Assembly: GCA_946811695.1 (NCBI GenBank)
Contig: OX328125.1
Coordinates: forward strand, 50,564,185 to 50,628,184
Source: Gonocerus acuteangulatus
Taxonomy: Eukaryota; Arthropoda; Insecta; Hemiptera; Coreidae
DNA length: 64,000 nt
Reading direction: 5' to 3'
Shown: piece after piece, positions 23,700 to 34,900 of the stretch
How positions within the stretch are numbered: the stretch's first letter is position 1
How the letters are laid out: the number at the start of each line of letters is the position of its first letter
Translations under genes and position numbers: made by a program
Notes under the pieces: model-generated
Seen by the model: the letters and a program-made list of their open reading frames with translations, nothing else
Told to the model about the DNA's origin: nothing
The model's database searches: none

Positions 23700-23822
23700 T
23701 TTCATTTTCCACCAATCTTTCCAAAAAAAGAAAATAAATCAACCCTATCCTGGATGGAAGTGAGTGGTACACCCTTCCACAAAAATCTGTGATATGTATA
23801 AGTGGACGTTAGAAATTAAATA
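23700..23822 (+). mobile_element. SINE-1 3' fragment
   Basis: AAAAAGAAAATAAATCAACC, CTATCCTGGATGGAAGTGAG and GTGGACGTTAGAAATTAAAT match the body and tail of SINE-1. Confidence 0.55.
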
Positions 23823-24592
23823 ATTTATTTTATAATAATTCGTTTTTGTGTATTAATTTATGAAATGTTATTTATCTTCTTGGCATTCATATATGATTAT
23901 TTTTACAATTTATTACAGTTACAATTTATTTATTTTCTAAAAAGTCAAAATATTTACATGCTAATGTTTTTAAATCCATCTTCAAATATACAAATCCCCT
24001 TCTTTGTGAGGCGGCATTAACATCCAGTAGAGTACTCAAATAACGGACAGTGTTACATCGCCTTCTATTGAAAAGTTCCGAATCAATGCAACGATGATGC
24101 GCAAAGAGCATAGCAAAAGACGTTGCTACGCCTACTGTTTACATCACATTACCATTGATAGCGTCTTTGATTTCCTCGCTATGCCCTCTAAGCTCCACTC
24201 TGTAAGCGCCCTAATAAAATTACTTAAGTACAAACATTCTCATAAGTTAATAAATTTAGAATTTGCTATTTAGTTTTCGCGATTACACTAGTCGTTTAAA
24301 TATTTTTTATCAATCATAAAGGCATAGCCTTTCTGCCAGTGGTTTCACTTAAAATAGAATGAAGGTGAGAGTAAAGGGGAAACAGATGAACAGAACGAGG
24401 GAGGATGTTATGAATATTGAATGGGATAGAGGATACGAGACTTGGAGCTTTGGAATCGTTTATCCATGCCAAATCTATGCCGGGACCAGAAGGATATTCC
24501 CAGATAAATATTGAGGACTTTTTAATATGTGACAACTGCGGGATTTCGTGGCAGTCCATTAAATTCATTAGGCGTGTTTCCAACCTCTTTAC

Positions 24593-25089
24593 CATGGGTG
24601 TATATAGAAAATAATTTCGGGAGGGGCTGGGAAAATTTCGGGGGGGGGGGCTGAGACCATTTCCGGGGTATGGAATACTAAAAATGTAGAGCTTGGAATA
24701 GTTTTAGGCAACTAAAACGCTATTACACGTAAAATAAAATAGGAGACCCGGTAGCCGTGAGGGTTAAGGCGTGAGCTCTTAACACTCCGTGCCAAAGGTC
24801 GTGGGTTCGATTCCCACTAGGGGTGGTGGCTTTTCTTTCGAAAAAAGAAAATGAATCACCCCTATCCTGGCTAGAAAAGGGTGGTAACCTATAGATAACC
24901 CGTCCTAAAATTCGTAGTTAATAATAAATGGACGTTAAAATTTAAATTAAATAGATAAAATAAAATATGTTTTATGAACTAAGTGATCTTATTTAATTTA
25001 TTTTTAAGGGGTTTACGACAAGTTTTTACCATCAAATCAAAATTTCGGGAGGGGCTGCAGCCCCCTCGGCCCCCCTTATATAGCCCATG
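24593..25089. mobile_element. G/C-tipped hAT-like MITE carrying a SINE
   Basis: Terminal inverted repeats CATGGGTGTATATAG and TATATAGCCCATG, with identical flanking octamers CTCTTTAC at 24585-24592 and 25090-25097 (8-bp duplication, hAT-like). Just inside each end lie G-rich and C-rich blocks (GGGAGGGGCTGGG; GCTGCAGCCCCCTCGGCCCC). The SINE at 24742-24955 is nested in it; without it the element is about 270 bp. Related copies are at 42353-42604 and 52834-53166, with right-end fragments at 303-350 and 6582-6631. Confidence 0.85.
24742..24955 (+). mobile_element. tRNA-derived SINE-1, complete copy
   Basis: A tRNA-like head with A-box-like GGTAGCCGTGAGGGTTAAGG and a B box GGTTCGATTCC (in GTGGGTTCGATTCCCACTAG) is followed by a body (GGGGTGGTGGCTTTTC, GGGTGGTAACCTATAGATAA) and a TTTAAATT tail. 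Target duplications of 12 bases (TAAAATAAAATA) flank it at 24730-24741 and 24956-24967. The related MITE at 52834 shows the corresponding site without the SINE. Transcription would be by RNA polymerase III; movement would depend on a LINE. Confidence 0.9.
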
Positions 25090-25099
25090 CTCTTTACAG

Positions 25100-27285
25100 G
25101 GAGGGAATACTACTTTTGACTTCACCCGATGACTCAATGGCATCATATTGACAGAATAAGTATTAATACAAGGCATTTAAAAAAGGGCCTCTGTCAGGAG
25201 CTGCATAAGCTAGGCATATTCCTTGGTAATGTTGTTAGTTGACGCCAAGTTGCATGAGAAATATGTTTAGACCAAACGGTAGAATTAATGTAAAAAGTTT
25301 ACTTACTTCAATATTTTGTTTTACTAACGGATTCAATATCTAAAAGAAAGAAAAAAACGTGCTCTCGTCAAAATCTACCTGTCCTCTTATCGAGTCCTCG
25401 ACCTTCCTCCAGAGAGAGTGAAAATCCGCTTATGACGTCCAACCCGATGATGGAATCTGGAACTACCGACTTGAATTGTCGACATTTCATAACCCATTGC
25501 CATAAAAAAAAACTATCATAAAAATCTGGAGGGCGGTTGGAACCGCGCTAAAACATGACTTAATTCTGATGAGAGGGTGATATTGTTCAAAATAACCTCA
25601 CTTACGGGTAAAAAAGAGTATTATACATCCATATTGGTCAATAGAACAAAGAACAATTCATAATGAAGTTGTATTAAAAAAACTGAGGATCTGACATGGT
25701 TGATACCTATTTACAAAAGAAGACAAACCACTCTGCGAGACTTGCCGCGTTCCTTTAACTATTAATTGCTGACAGGCCTTATAAAGAACCTATGTGAACT
25801 GTTATCAGATAGGAGCCCACATATTGCAACAATACGTAGCTATAGATCACAAAGACAAACAGAAGATAAAAAACACCCGGAAATTTCCTCATGTTCTAAT
25901 AGGTTTAAGATATTTTCTAGAAGCAATATTTGATTTAAAAGAGGCTCTTGAAAATTCTTTTTTACAAGGTATGAATGTTTGAAATTCAATAGCTGAGTTT
26001 AAATCTAACAGAGCAAATGTTTAGAGCCAAAAACGTAAAGGCACAGTTTTAAATCTTTACTATTAACTCATGTATTAACAAATAAATCATTTTTCTTTCA
26101 ATATATTAGAAATGAAGATTGTCAATAATATAAAGACAAAAATAAGACTCAGTCTTTGCCATAATAACAGGTAAAACCGCTTTGCTCTGTGGTTTATGCT
26201 CCACATAAAATACTCCCAACGGTATATGATCATAATAGTCATACAGTATTGCAATTTATACATTGTGGAGGACTATGTACAATGTCGTGTTATTAGGACA
26301 ACATGAGCAATGGAATAAGCAATTATAATTTCATTTTTTGGCAGAGGTTGAAATGAGAAATTGCAGCTGCTTTTTATCCGATTGAAATTAATATAAGCTG
26401 CTAAATTTCACCCCTATCGCTATTTCTGGAGTGACCTTTATTTGGAATGGCGTCAATATATCGGCCAGTTTGAACATCTTTCCATGCACTGCTTTTGGAT
26501 GTAACTTACTAATTTTATTCTTCATAGATTCTTCAGGAAAGATCGTTGACCGCGTTGATTGACAGAGTGGGGTATATCAATTGCAATTTATATTATTCAA
26601 TTATTATCAATTACAGAATTGCCACTAGATATATTAAGTAAATTATTTAAACATAAATAATAAAATACACACAAATCAAACAAAACTATTGATCTTATAG
26701 TTTTCTCTAATGCCTTTGGATTATCAAAATAGCTTTTATGGTTAACAGTTTGTTGATTGCAGCCCATTTTGTATAAATTCATGTATCCTTTCCATGAATC
26801 CGAAAAAACTACACTATTCAAATGTATTTACACTGTAATTTATTGGCTAGCGTTATGTTTTCAAGCTTTCAACAGAATGTAATATAGCTACTTTCATAAG
26901 AATCTGTTTTTACTGCTCTCTTAGGTTGATGAAAGAAACAAAATTTGGTAGAGGAGAAACTTAGTTTCAAAAAATAAAATGAAATGGGATGCCCTATAAT
27001 ATTAGGTCTGTTGGGAAATATGTAGAAGGATTATCATCCATTCGGAAATAGGGCGTATTCAAAGGATGGAAGGATTATTCACAAAGTAAACGGTGTTTGA
27101 TTCATATAACAGAAGTTAACAAAAAAAAAAAAAAAAAACATTTTTATTTAATTATTGTGACCGAACTTACTATCACTATACTGATCATATTCGTAACAAC
27201 AGTGATTGAGCTATTGGTCTTAACCATGAACTACCGAATATTCGTAATAGTCTAAATAGCAAGTATAGGCACATTAGGAAAACAA
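25100..27285. other. Unassigned stretch
   Basis: No gene recognised. A CTAA-family tip remnant (GGTTGGAACCGCGCTAAAAC) is at 25534-25553. A 62-codon frame at 25794-25982 has no recognisable domain. An A-run lies at 27121-27138. Confidence 0.5.
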
Positions 27286-27289
27286 ATCA

Positions 27290-27650
27290 TCTTGTTTAAA
27301 CTGCAAATCCCCATAGACCCCCTTATACTGAACATCTACCATGAGCTCAATTGGCTCTTCTCTTCGTCAAGTCATTCAATCCCGACCGTTAAATTCCTTA
27401 AATTTAAATCATCTGTTCACTCCCTTACCCCCCCCCCCCCCCCTCTCGTCCTTCAGATATTTATATTCCTTTCCAACGAATAGCTTTATACGAAAAATCA
27501 TGTGTCACCCGTCTATGAAATTCCTTACCTCAGTTTTTCCGTCATACTGCCAACTTAGAAATCTTTAAATCCCGACTCTTCCGCCATTTTTTCTACCTGG
27601 AAGTTTCACCACACCTCCTGTCGCGTTCCTATTCAAGCTGTAGTATATTA
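27290..27650 (+). pseudogene. LINE ORF2 3'-end fragment
   Basis: One frame reads ...TRL*NSLPQFFRHTANLEIF then KSRLFRHFFYL. The pattern (R/L)WNSLP...NLxxFKSRLxxH is the characteristic C-terminus of many non-LTR retrotransposon polymerases; here the Trp codon has become TGA. A C-run of about 16 bases (27428-27443) lies upstream. It is a 5'-truncated, decayed copy; the clade is not resolved. Confidence 0.55.
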
Positions 27651-28151
27651 ATTGTATTTCAAATTGTAGTAATTTTATATTTCAAATGGTTTTAATGTAA
27701 TGCAGTCAAACTCAAAATTATTTTGAGGACAAGTGTCCGGAATAAGAATACATTTTTTCATTTCATAAATATGTGGGGTAAAGAGGAAACACCGACTTTT
27801 GAGCGCGCGCGTAGTACCTAAAAATAATTACAGAAATGACGCGTCTGTCATGTTTTTCTCTAGCACTCATTATTATTACTCCTTCATTATTTTTCTAAGA
27901 AAGTAGCTTCAAAAATACAAAAATGCTAAGTAGTACAAAATTAATTATTAAATTTCCTGTAAGAATAGTTGATAGGCGAATTCTGAAACGAAGATTCAAA
28001 AATGAAGGAAAAATCCATGCTGACAGTTTTTAACCTTTTGACTCCTATATTCAATACACTGACATTGTGCGGGTCACGCCAAATTCCTTTGGCCAGTAGT
28101 GCACGCCTCACGCGGAGGTGATTTTGTATCTCTTAAGATAATAATTCGTGA

Positions 28152-28435
28152 GAGTTTTACCGTCACGTACTATTTAGTGGTACTATCTAGGTAGCGCTAG
28201 AATACGTAAGTAGAGCGTCTTTGTCAACACCCACTAATGGAGGAGCTGCGCACAGTAGGAGAAAAACAATCCAAAAAGCAATGCCGATTAGTGGAGTTTT
28301 ACCGTCACGTACTATCTAGTGGTACTATCTAGGTAGCGCTAGAGTACGGAAGTAGAGCGTCTTTGTCAACCCCCACTAATGGAGGAGCTGCGCACAGTAG
28401 GAGAAAAACAATCCAAAAAGCAATGCCGATTAGTG
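28152..28435. repeat. 142-bp tandem duplication
   Basis: Units 28152-28293 and 28294-28435 differ at only a few positions. Each starts GAGTTTTACCGTCACGTACT, contains GTAGCGCTAGA and GGAGGAGCTGCGCACAGTAG, and ends GCCGATTAGTG. The start of a third unit (GAGTTTTA) follows at 28436. It is non-coding. Confidence 0.95.
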
Positions 28436-28890
28436 GAGTTTTATTCTTGAATAGACAATGAGTGTGAGCCCTATTCGCTTTTTCCATACAAAATACTTTT
28501 TAAAGTTGAAATTATAATCTTTGTTACTGTTGTAGATTATTCCAATTTTTAGCTTGCTACGGCACATTCGATTAATCGGTGTTTTTCATCCTTTAAGTGC
28601 ATAAATACACAGAATAAAAAACAAATTGAAGAAAGGTTAGAGTAAAGGGCTTATCCCATATTATGATGGCAGCAATTGATCTAGGACCGGGATGTATACA
28701 GAGAATGTATTACTATAATTTCATTCTTACTTTCTTGCCCTTTAAGTTATTGTAATTTATGTGATGTTTTCCGCATGATAATAAAAAATAAAAATAAAAA
28801 ATTAAGAAGTAAAGCATCTGTAATAAATGAGTAAAAGTTATGATATTACTTTACTTACTAAGTTACTTTAAAGTTTTAGTTACTTTTAAG

Positions 28891-30741
28891 CAGAGTTGGG
28901 CAAACGTTAGCGCGCGCTAAAAGCTGATACCTCTCCGCTAATTTAGCGAAACTGTAGAAAGCCAGCGCTAATAATTAGCGGTTAGCGGCGGCAGTGCGCT
29001 AACCGCTAATCTATTTATGAAATATCGTAATTGCTAATAGCTTAAGCTATAGTTACAACACTTTGTCATCTCAAAGTTCACTTCCGGTCTGCTCTGAGCA
29101 ACCTCTATCCTGTTCTACTTCCGCTTCTATCTACAGGATTTCCGATCACATGAATGTCAATTTCGGTTACTTCCGGTCGACTCATGCCTATCACTGGGTA
29201 ACTCCTGTTCAATCTTGCTCACTTCCGGTCACTCACACACAATGGCACACTCTGACACTCCTTAATCTAGGTTACTTCCGGGCCTATATTCATCCCTGGG
29301 TCGTTTCCGGAAGTACCCCAGGGCCTTCCAGGCACTCATGATAGACCAGAGGTGAACCGGCAGTGACCCGGAAATAATTGTAAGCAACCGGAAGTGGTCC
29401 GAAGTTGTCCAGATTCTTCCGGAAACTGTCCAGGAGTAATTTTGGTGTCCCGGAAGTAACTGTAAGCAACCGGAAGTGAAACCGGAAATGGTCCGAAGTT
29501 GTCCAGATTCATCCGGGAACGGTCCAGGAGTAATTTTGGTGACCCGGAAGCCATTTCGAGAACCCGGAAGTGAAACCGGAAGTGGCCAAAAGGTGTCCAG
29601 ATTAATCCGGAAACTGTCCAGAAGTAATTTTGGTGATGTGAATCCCATTTCGAGAACCCGAATGAATCTAAGGTTGCCCAGATTTATCCAGAAACGGCCC
29701 ACGGGTAATTTAGGTTACCCAGAACTCATTTGGAGAACCCGGAAGTGGTCAAAAGCTGCTCAAATTCACCCGGAAATGCCCCAGGGATTCTCAAAATGGC
29801 TTCCGGGTCACCAAAATTACTCCTGGACAGTTTCCAGATGAATCTGGACAACCTTTTGCCACTTCCGGTTTCACTTCTGGGTTAATAAAATGGCTTCCGG
29901 GTCACAAAAATTACTCCTGGACAGGTTCCGGATGAATCTGGACAACTTTTGGCCACTTCCGGTTTCACTTCCGGGTTCATAAAATGGCTTCCGGGTCACC
30001 AAAATTAATCCTGGGCAGTTTCCGGATGAATCCAGACAACTTTTGGCCACTTCCGGTTTCACTTCCGGGTTCTCAAAATGGCTTCCGGGTCACCAAAATT
30101 ACTCTTGGACCGTTTCCGGATGAATCTGGACAACTTCGGACCATTTCCGGTTTCACTTCCGGGTTCTCAAACATGGCTTCCGGGTCACCAAAATTACTCC
30201 TGGACAGTTTCCGGATGAATCTGGACTACTTCGGTCCACTTCCGGTTGCTTACAATTACTTCTGGGTCACTGCCGGTTCACCTCCGGTCTATCATGAGTG
30301 CCTGGAAGGCCCTGGGGTACTTCCGGAAACGACCCAGGGATGAATATAGGCCCAGAAGTAACCTAGATTAAGGAGTGTCAGAGTGTGCCATTGTCTTGAG
30401 TGACCGGAAGTGAGCCAGATCGAACAGGAGTTACCCAGTGATAGGCATGAGTCGACCGGAAGTAAGCGAAATTGACATTGATGTGATCGTAAATCCTGTA
30501 GATGGAAGTGGAAGTGGAACAGGAGTGAGGTTGCTTAGAGCAGACCGGAAGTGAACTTTGAGGTGACAAAATGTTGTAACTATAGCTTAAGCTATTAGCA
30601 ATTACGATATTTCATAAATAGATTAGCGGTTAGCGCACTGCCGCCGCTAACCGCTAATTATTAGCGCTGGCTTTCTACAGTTTCGCTAAATTAGCGGAGA
30701 GGTATCAGCTTTTAGCGCGCGCTAACGTTTGCCCAACTCTG
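28891..30741. mobile_element. Giant hAT-like foldback (1851 bp) rich in CCGGAAGT motifs
   Basis: The ends are CAGAGTTGGGCAAACGTT and its reverse complement. Identical flanking octamers CTTTTAAG lie at 28883-28890 and 30742-30749, an 8-bp duplication as in hAT transposons. Almost the whole element is one inverted repeat, with arms of about 900 bases and an axis near 29.78 kb. Outer parts (about 180 bases each) contain TTAGCGG/CCGCTAA palindromes; inner parts hold an array of units with CACTTCCGGTTTCACTTCCG, TGGCTTCCGGGTCACCAAAA and CTGGACAGTTTCCGGATGAA, inverted between halves. At least twenty ACTTCCGG/CCGGAAGT octamers occur. Long open frames across it are by-products of the repeat. There is no transposase, so it would be mobilised in trans. 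Confidence 0.9.
29370..30280. repeat. Inner tandem array of the foldback
   Basis: Units of about 95-110 bases, each with three to five (A/T)TTCCGG cores. They run as CCGGAAGT in the left half and ACTTCCGG in the right half; unit identity varies. The array arrangement resembles the subterminal transposase-binding repeats of hAT elements, greatly expanded. Confidence 0.75.
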
Positions 30742-30773
30742 CTTTTAAGTAATATTCACAGCTAATGTAAGTG

Positions 30774-31035
30774 TGGAGGTCCGGTGGCCGTGAGTGCTAA
30801 GGCGTAAGCACTCCGGAAAAAAGAAAAGGCATAGCCCTATCCGGCATATAAAAGGGTGGTAACCTATAGATAACCCGTCCTAAAATTCTGAGTTAGTTAT
30901 AAATGGACTTCAAAATTTAAATAATCATAATGAAAGCTGAATGGGTTACCGACCACGTGCTGTTGGCATTATAATAGGATGGCAACCTGTAGATAGCCTG
31001 GCGTTAATAGCCAAATTATTGATAAGCCGTTAAAC
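30774..31035 (+). mobile_element. Two SINE-1-related copies in tandem
   Basis: 30774-30922: GGTCCGGTGGCCGTGAGTGC, with a deletion of the B-box region, then AAGGGTGGTAACCTATAGAT and GGACTTCAAAATTTAAAT. 30935-31035: a diverged second unit with GGATGGCAACCTGTAGATAG. An A/T-rich tail follows to 31083. Confidence 0.65.
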
Positions 31036-31305
31036 AAAAAACAAAATAATAATAAAATAAAAAAATAAAAAATAAATAAATAATGTAAGCATGACTATTC
31101 ATTCAAATATTACGGATAGGCTCAAACTTTAGAATGTATCGTTTTTAGGTAATACAATGGTCAGTAACCAAGAATTGAACCTCAAGTATTCAGAATTGTA
31201 CTTAAAATAGTGGAATGTTTTAAATAAGTTAAAATCCAGACAAAAAATAGGGGACAATTTAGAGAAAATATCGTTAATTGATATAGAGCCGCTCTATTTT
31301 TATAC

Positions 31306-31307
<2 letters not shown>

Positions 31308-31367
<60 letters not shown>

Positions 31368-31480
31368 GTTTTAACGTAAAGGGAAGACTAAAGAGGGCGG
31401 CTGCTATCCGACTTAACCCCGAGTCTTGAAGGTCTTCACGGCGGGTCACGCACCTCATTTACCGCGCCTAGGGTCTCTAT
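31308..31480 (-). mobile_element. Probable minus-strand retroposon with long poly(A)
   Basis: A 54-base T-run (31308-31361) reads as a poly(A) tail on the minus strand. It is followed upstream on that strand by a GC-richer sequence ending near 31480 (GCGGTAAATGAGGTGCGTGA, CGGGGTTAAGTCGGATAGCA). No head or target duplication was identified; it could be a SINE or a truncated LINE. Confidence 0.4.
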
Positions 31481-32417
31481 AAAATTTCAATTTATTTATG
31501 TTTAACTTCAACCGTTTTGATAAAAAAAAAACAAAAAAAAAATATCACTACAAATCATGAAACAATTTTAAAATATGTTCTCCTTTTATGAAGTAATTTC
31601 AAGTTTCTTTCATGTTTAATTTCTTTCAATCTTCAGGAATTATATTATGACATTATGAGAGCTAGGTACTTGAATAGTTTGCTACTCACCATGAAGCAAA
31701 CGCGAAGAAGTAGTTCTCGCTCCATTACGGATTGGACATATTTGAGTAACACACAAATTCGTAATGATGAGTGTGGCGCCTCATTAAATGTCATATACAT
31801 GCAGAACATATTACGTACCAAACATATATTGACAGAAGGAGGAGTTTTATTACAAACATTTTGAGAATTTTATATATTAGATATGTACATAGACATTCAC
31901 GCAAATACATTCTTGTAGTTCTTGCTGAAATGCTATGGTATGGCTGGGTTTACTGAGCAGAGTGTTAAGGCATGTAAAAAAGTGTGACAGAAAGAAGGAC
32001 ACACACTAACAAGTGTCAGGGAGGAGTAGGATGCTAATCGACTCATCAGGGACAGCTAAACAAAAGATCCGGTAGAAAGCTCCAACTCTCACTAGTGACC
32101 TAAGCATGGACCAGCCCAGGCTTTTCCTCTGACGCATAAACAATCACAAGTATTAGGACACTGACACTGTTTTCTGCTGTATTAGCTATTCCAATCATTA
32201 TCTCTTGAAAGAGATGAATGTCTTTTAAATGGCATGTACCGTAATGCAAAAAATTGACTTACAAACATGGATTGAGCTGCTAATTTTGCTTCTTCGTCTT
32301 TCTCCATATCATTTTTGCTGCTATTAAAGTGAGTACTAATAATGAAATAGCAAACCTACTTTCGCAGAACACATTGTGGCAGTCAATGGCTCAATTAAGC
32401 CTTGACCCATTGCGCCA

Positions 32418-32792
32418 ATGATCCACCGCAAACTTCTCTACAAAAATGCTGCTCTAAAAAAAAAATTGCTAAATAGTCGAATTAATGTTTTAATAACATC
32501 TCCGGACAATAAAAACACAGCCGACGAGTGGCCTTCTAGTCACCGAGATAACAGTTGCGAACAAATAATTTTTGCTAGACTAAGGATCGGACATTCTCGA
32601 CTTACTCAAGAAAACCTTATGACAAAACGAGATAAACCTATATTCCGTATTTGTAACACAGAACTTACGATCAATCAATTACTAATAGACTTCCAGAGAC
32701 GATGCAATGAGGAACATTTAGGGAATGATAGGCAGTTCATAAACTCTATAGTGACATACCTCAAGAACACAGTACTATCTAATATTATTTGA
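32418..32792 (+). pseudogene. LINE ORF2 C-terminal (RNase H-end) fragment
   Basis: The 124-codon frame contains IIFARLRIGHSRLTQENLM, PIFRICNTELTINQLLIDF and a following Cys/Arg-rich segment. This matches the C-terminal region of Jockey/R1-group polymerases (RLRIGHTxLTHxxLM...P.C..C...LTVxHLL). Cysteines expected in the zinc-knuckle-like part are partly lost. No upstream RT was found and no poly(A) is obvious, so it is a truncated fossil. Confidence 0.6.
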
Positions 32793-32984
32793 TGACTATA
32801 AGCACTGTTGACCTAAAAACAACTATCTTACTTCCATAGATACTAAGTTCGATTTATCCGTAAACTCTTCACACAAAGTCTTCCAAATATACAATTTTAT
32901 ACCTAACTACATAGCTGATTTCTAAGAATGAGTGATTCTGAGCATACTGGTTTTTGTGTTGATGGACCGATGAAGCGGAACACA

Positions 32985-33523
32985 CCAATAATAATAATAA
33001 TAATAAAGGCTGAGAGCGACTGAAATGCGCAGTTGCTTGGGGCTTTACGAACCCCCCTTCCCGAGTACAGTACACTGTACACATAACACACACAGTACAC
33101 TAAAAACTTACACTGACATAAGGTCACCTACAGTATACACCCCAGAATCACCTTCCCTGGGAGATAGACCTGGCAGTAGGTATAAAATGCACTACCCACA
33201 CAAAGTGGTGAAACAAAAGTCAGTACTAGGCTTCCACAAATCTGGAGCGAGGTCTATCCCAGAGGGAATAATTTGTCAGACCTTCACATCGGAAGCAGTG
33301 CGAGTGGTGCTCCGATGCCATACTAGCCAGTAAGATTAAGGCCATGCATAGTGCAGTCATGCGAGTGTATTACCTGATCACCAAAAGCGGACTAAAAACA
33401 GCACTCTGCAAAACTGGGTGCAGTGAGAGCCGTTCAATAATTCTTAAATATCCAGCATATGAATGTACATAATTATTTATTTCGGCTGGATATAAATCCC
33501 CCGAAGTAAATTGAACACCCGGA
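32985..33523 (+). repeat. Dispersed repeat (family 4), copy 2
   Basis: Begins near an (ATA)n tract and parallels 18600-19230 throughout (GCGCAGTTGCTTGG, AAGGTCACCTACAGT, AGTAGGTATAAAATGCACTA, CGGAAGCAGTGCGAG, GTGCAGTCATGCGAGTGTAT, ATTTCGGCTGGATATAAATC). It is cut at its 3' side by the palindrome at 33524. Confidence 0.75.
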
Positions 33524-34021
33524 GTAGAGGGATAATAGGGTTTCTGGCGCAGTCTTCAAAATTCCCTATTTCCCCGAAAAAACCTGATCGTCGATTTTTG
33601 TAGGATTTTTCATTTTTATCTCAAACATCTAATTTTTTTAAAAAATATACATTTTCTAACATATTTCTTTAAAACCTAACAAATAAAAAAAAAAAACATA
33701 TTTTTAACATATTTCTTTAAAACGATACAAAATTGGGATCACCCCCAAAAAGTAAAAATATTATATAATTAATTTAATTATATAATATTTTTACTTTTTG
33801 GGGGTGATCCCAATTTTGTATCGTTTTAAAGAAATATGTTAAAAATATGTTTTTTTTTTTATTTGTTAGGTTTTAAAGAAATATGTTAGAAAATGTATAT
33901 TTTTTAAAAAAATTAGATGTTTGAGATAAAAATGAAAAATCCTACAAAAATCGACGATCAGGTTTTTTCGGGGAAATAGGGAATTTTGAAGACTGCGCCA
34001 GAAACCCTATTATCCCTCTAC
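33524..34021. mobile_element. 498-bp near-perfect palindromic MITE
   Basis: The arms 33524-33772 and 33773-34021 are reverse complements essentially without mismatch; the centre is TATAATTAATTTAATTATA with almost no loop. Tips read GTAGAGGGATAATAGGGTTT. Flanking octamers CACCCGGA (33516-33523) and TACCCGGA (34022-34029) agree at seven of eight positions, suggesting an 8-bp target duplication. It has no coding capacity. Near-perfect arms imply recent insertion or gene conversion between arms. Confidence 0.85.
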
Positions 34022-34029
34022 TACCCGGA

Positions 34030-34900
34030 AACGGAGGAAACCCACCCCGATAATTTATATAAAGGGGACTTAGTTTTCAAAGGTTGGAAAGGAAACCAAA
34101 ATTGCTAAGCATCGTTAGTAACCTTCATTAAATTTTAGCATCTGCTTATTTGTTCCATATTTATTATTGGCATAACACTTTCCTGTAGGGTCGAACCCCG
34201 CTTATGACTGGACTCGATGACGGATTTCATTAAATGATAGGTAACGAATATACATACTGAAATATTTGTTTGTTCGGGAGTGTACAAAAATGGCGTGATT
34301 TTGATGAAATTTGGTCGAAAATTATTTCGCCTTTGGGACTAGAAAGTTTTTCCGCATTTATGTAAACAACTTCCAGCTGCATTGGGAAAAATATCTCAAA
34401 AGCTTTTGAAAAATCGTAAAAAGACGAATGTGAACACTCTGGTGCCTATTAAATGTCCTGTAAAAAATGTTTCAGCTATAAATCCCGACAATGACACTTT
34501 TGTCGGAGAAAACTGTGGTTGAAGTTTCAGAAGCTTTAGTTTCCTTCCATTGAAGTCGATATATTAGGGGTGTCTGTTTTAAGCTTTCTGTATGACGATG
34601 ACAAGTAAGCAAAGTATGATGTATGACAGGGCATTATAAGATGGCACTAAACTGTGATAAGGACCTTTCTTTTCACAAGGCTAGGTTCAAAATGGATGCC
34701 TTGCTTCATAGTGGATTTGTCTACTCCTCCGTGGCTAATGAAAACACTGTTATGTGCAGTACTTTATAAAAATTATCTTCCATCCCGATCCAGCCAGACA
34801 CTCGCGTAACAACCCTACCTTGACCCCAATCTCTATCAACCTCTTTGTATTAAAGTGTATCGATTAGGGCCTTCCTCGTTCGAGTTAAGTTATTATCTTG
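34030..34900. other. Unassigned stretch
   Basis: TGGCGTGATTTTGATGAAAT (34290-34309) resembles the GATGAAATTTGGT segment of the CTAA family. Otherwise nothing recognised. Confidence 0.4.

Noticed and set aside
24314..24614. Overlapping open frames on both strands (93 and 65 codons)
   Set aside because: No motif recognised on either strand; the plus frame runs into the MITE inserted at 24593.
24797..24815. tRNA gene candidates at B-box-like sequences (24797, 55730, 55000)
   Set aside because: They are tRNA-derived SINE heads: no complete cloverleaf with acceptor stem, and they are followed by SINE bodies and flanked by target duplications.
28150..28440. CRISPR-like repeat array
   Set aside because: Only two long near-identical units without spacers, in a eukaryotic context.
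29262..30343. Several open frames of 60-146 codons on both strands
   Set aside because: They lie inside the CCGGAAGT foldback array; similar frames on both strands and repeated peptide units (e.g. GHQNYSWTVSGRIW-like) are by-products of the inverted tandem repeat.
33524..33542. GAGGGATAATAGGGTTT resembles the I-SceI recognition site
   Set aside because: It differs at several of the 18 positions and is simply the palindrome tip; no homing endonuclease gene is nearby.
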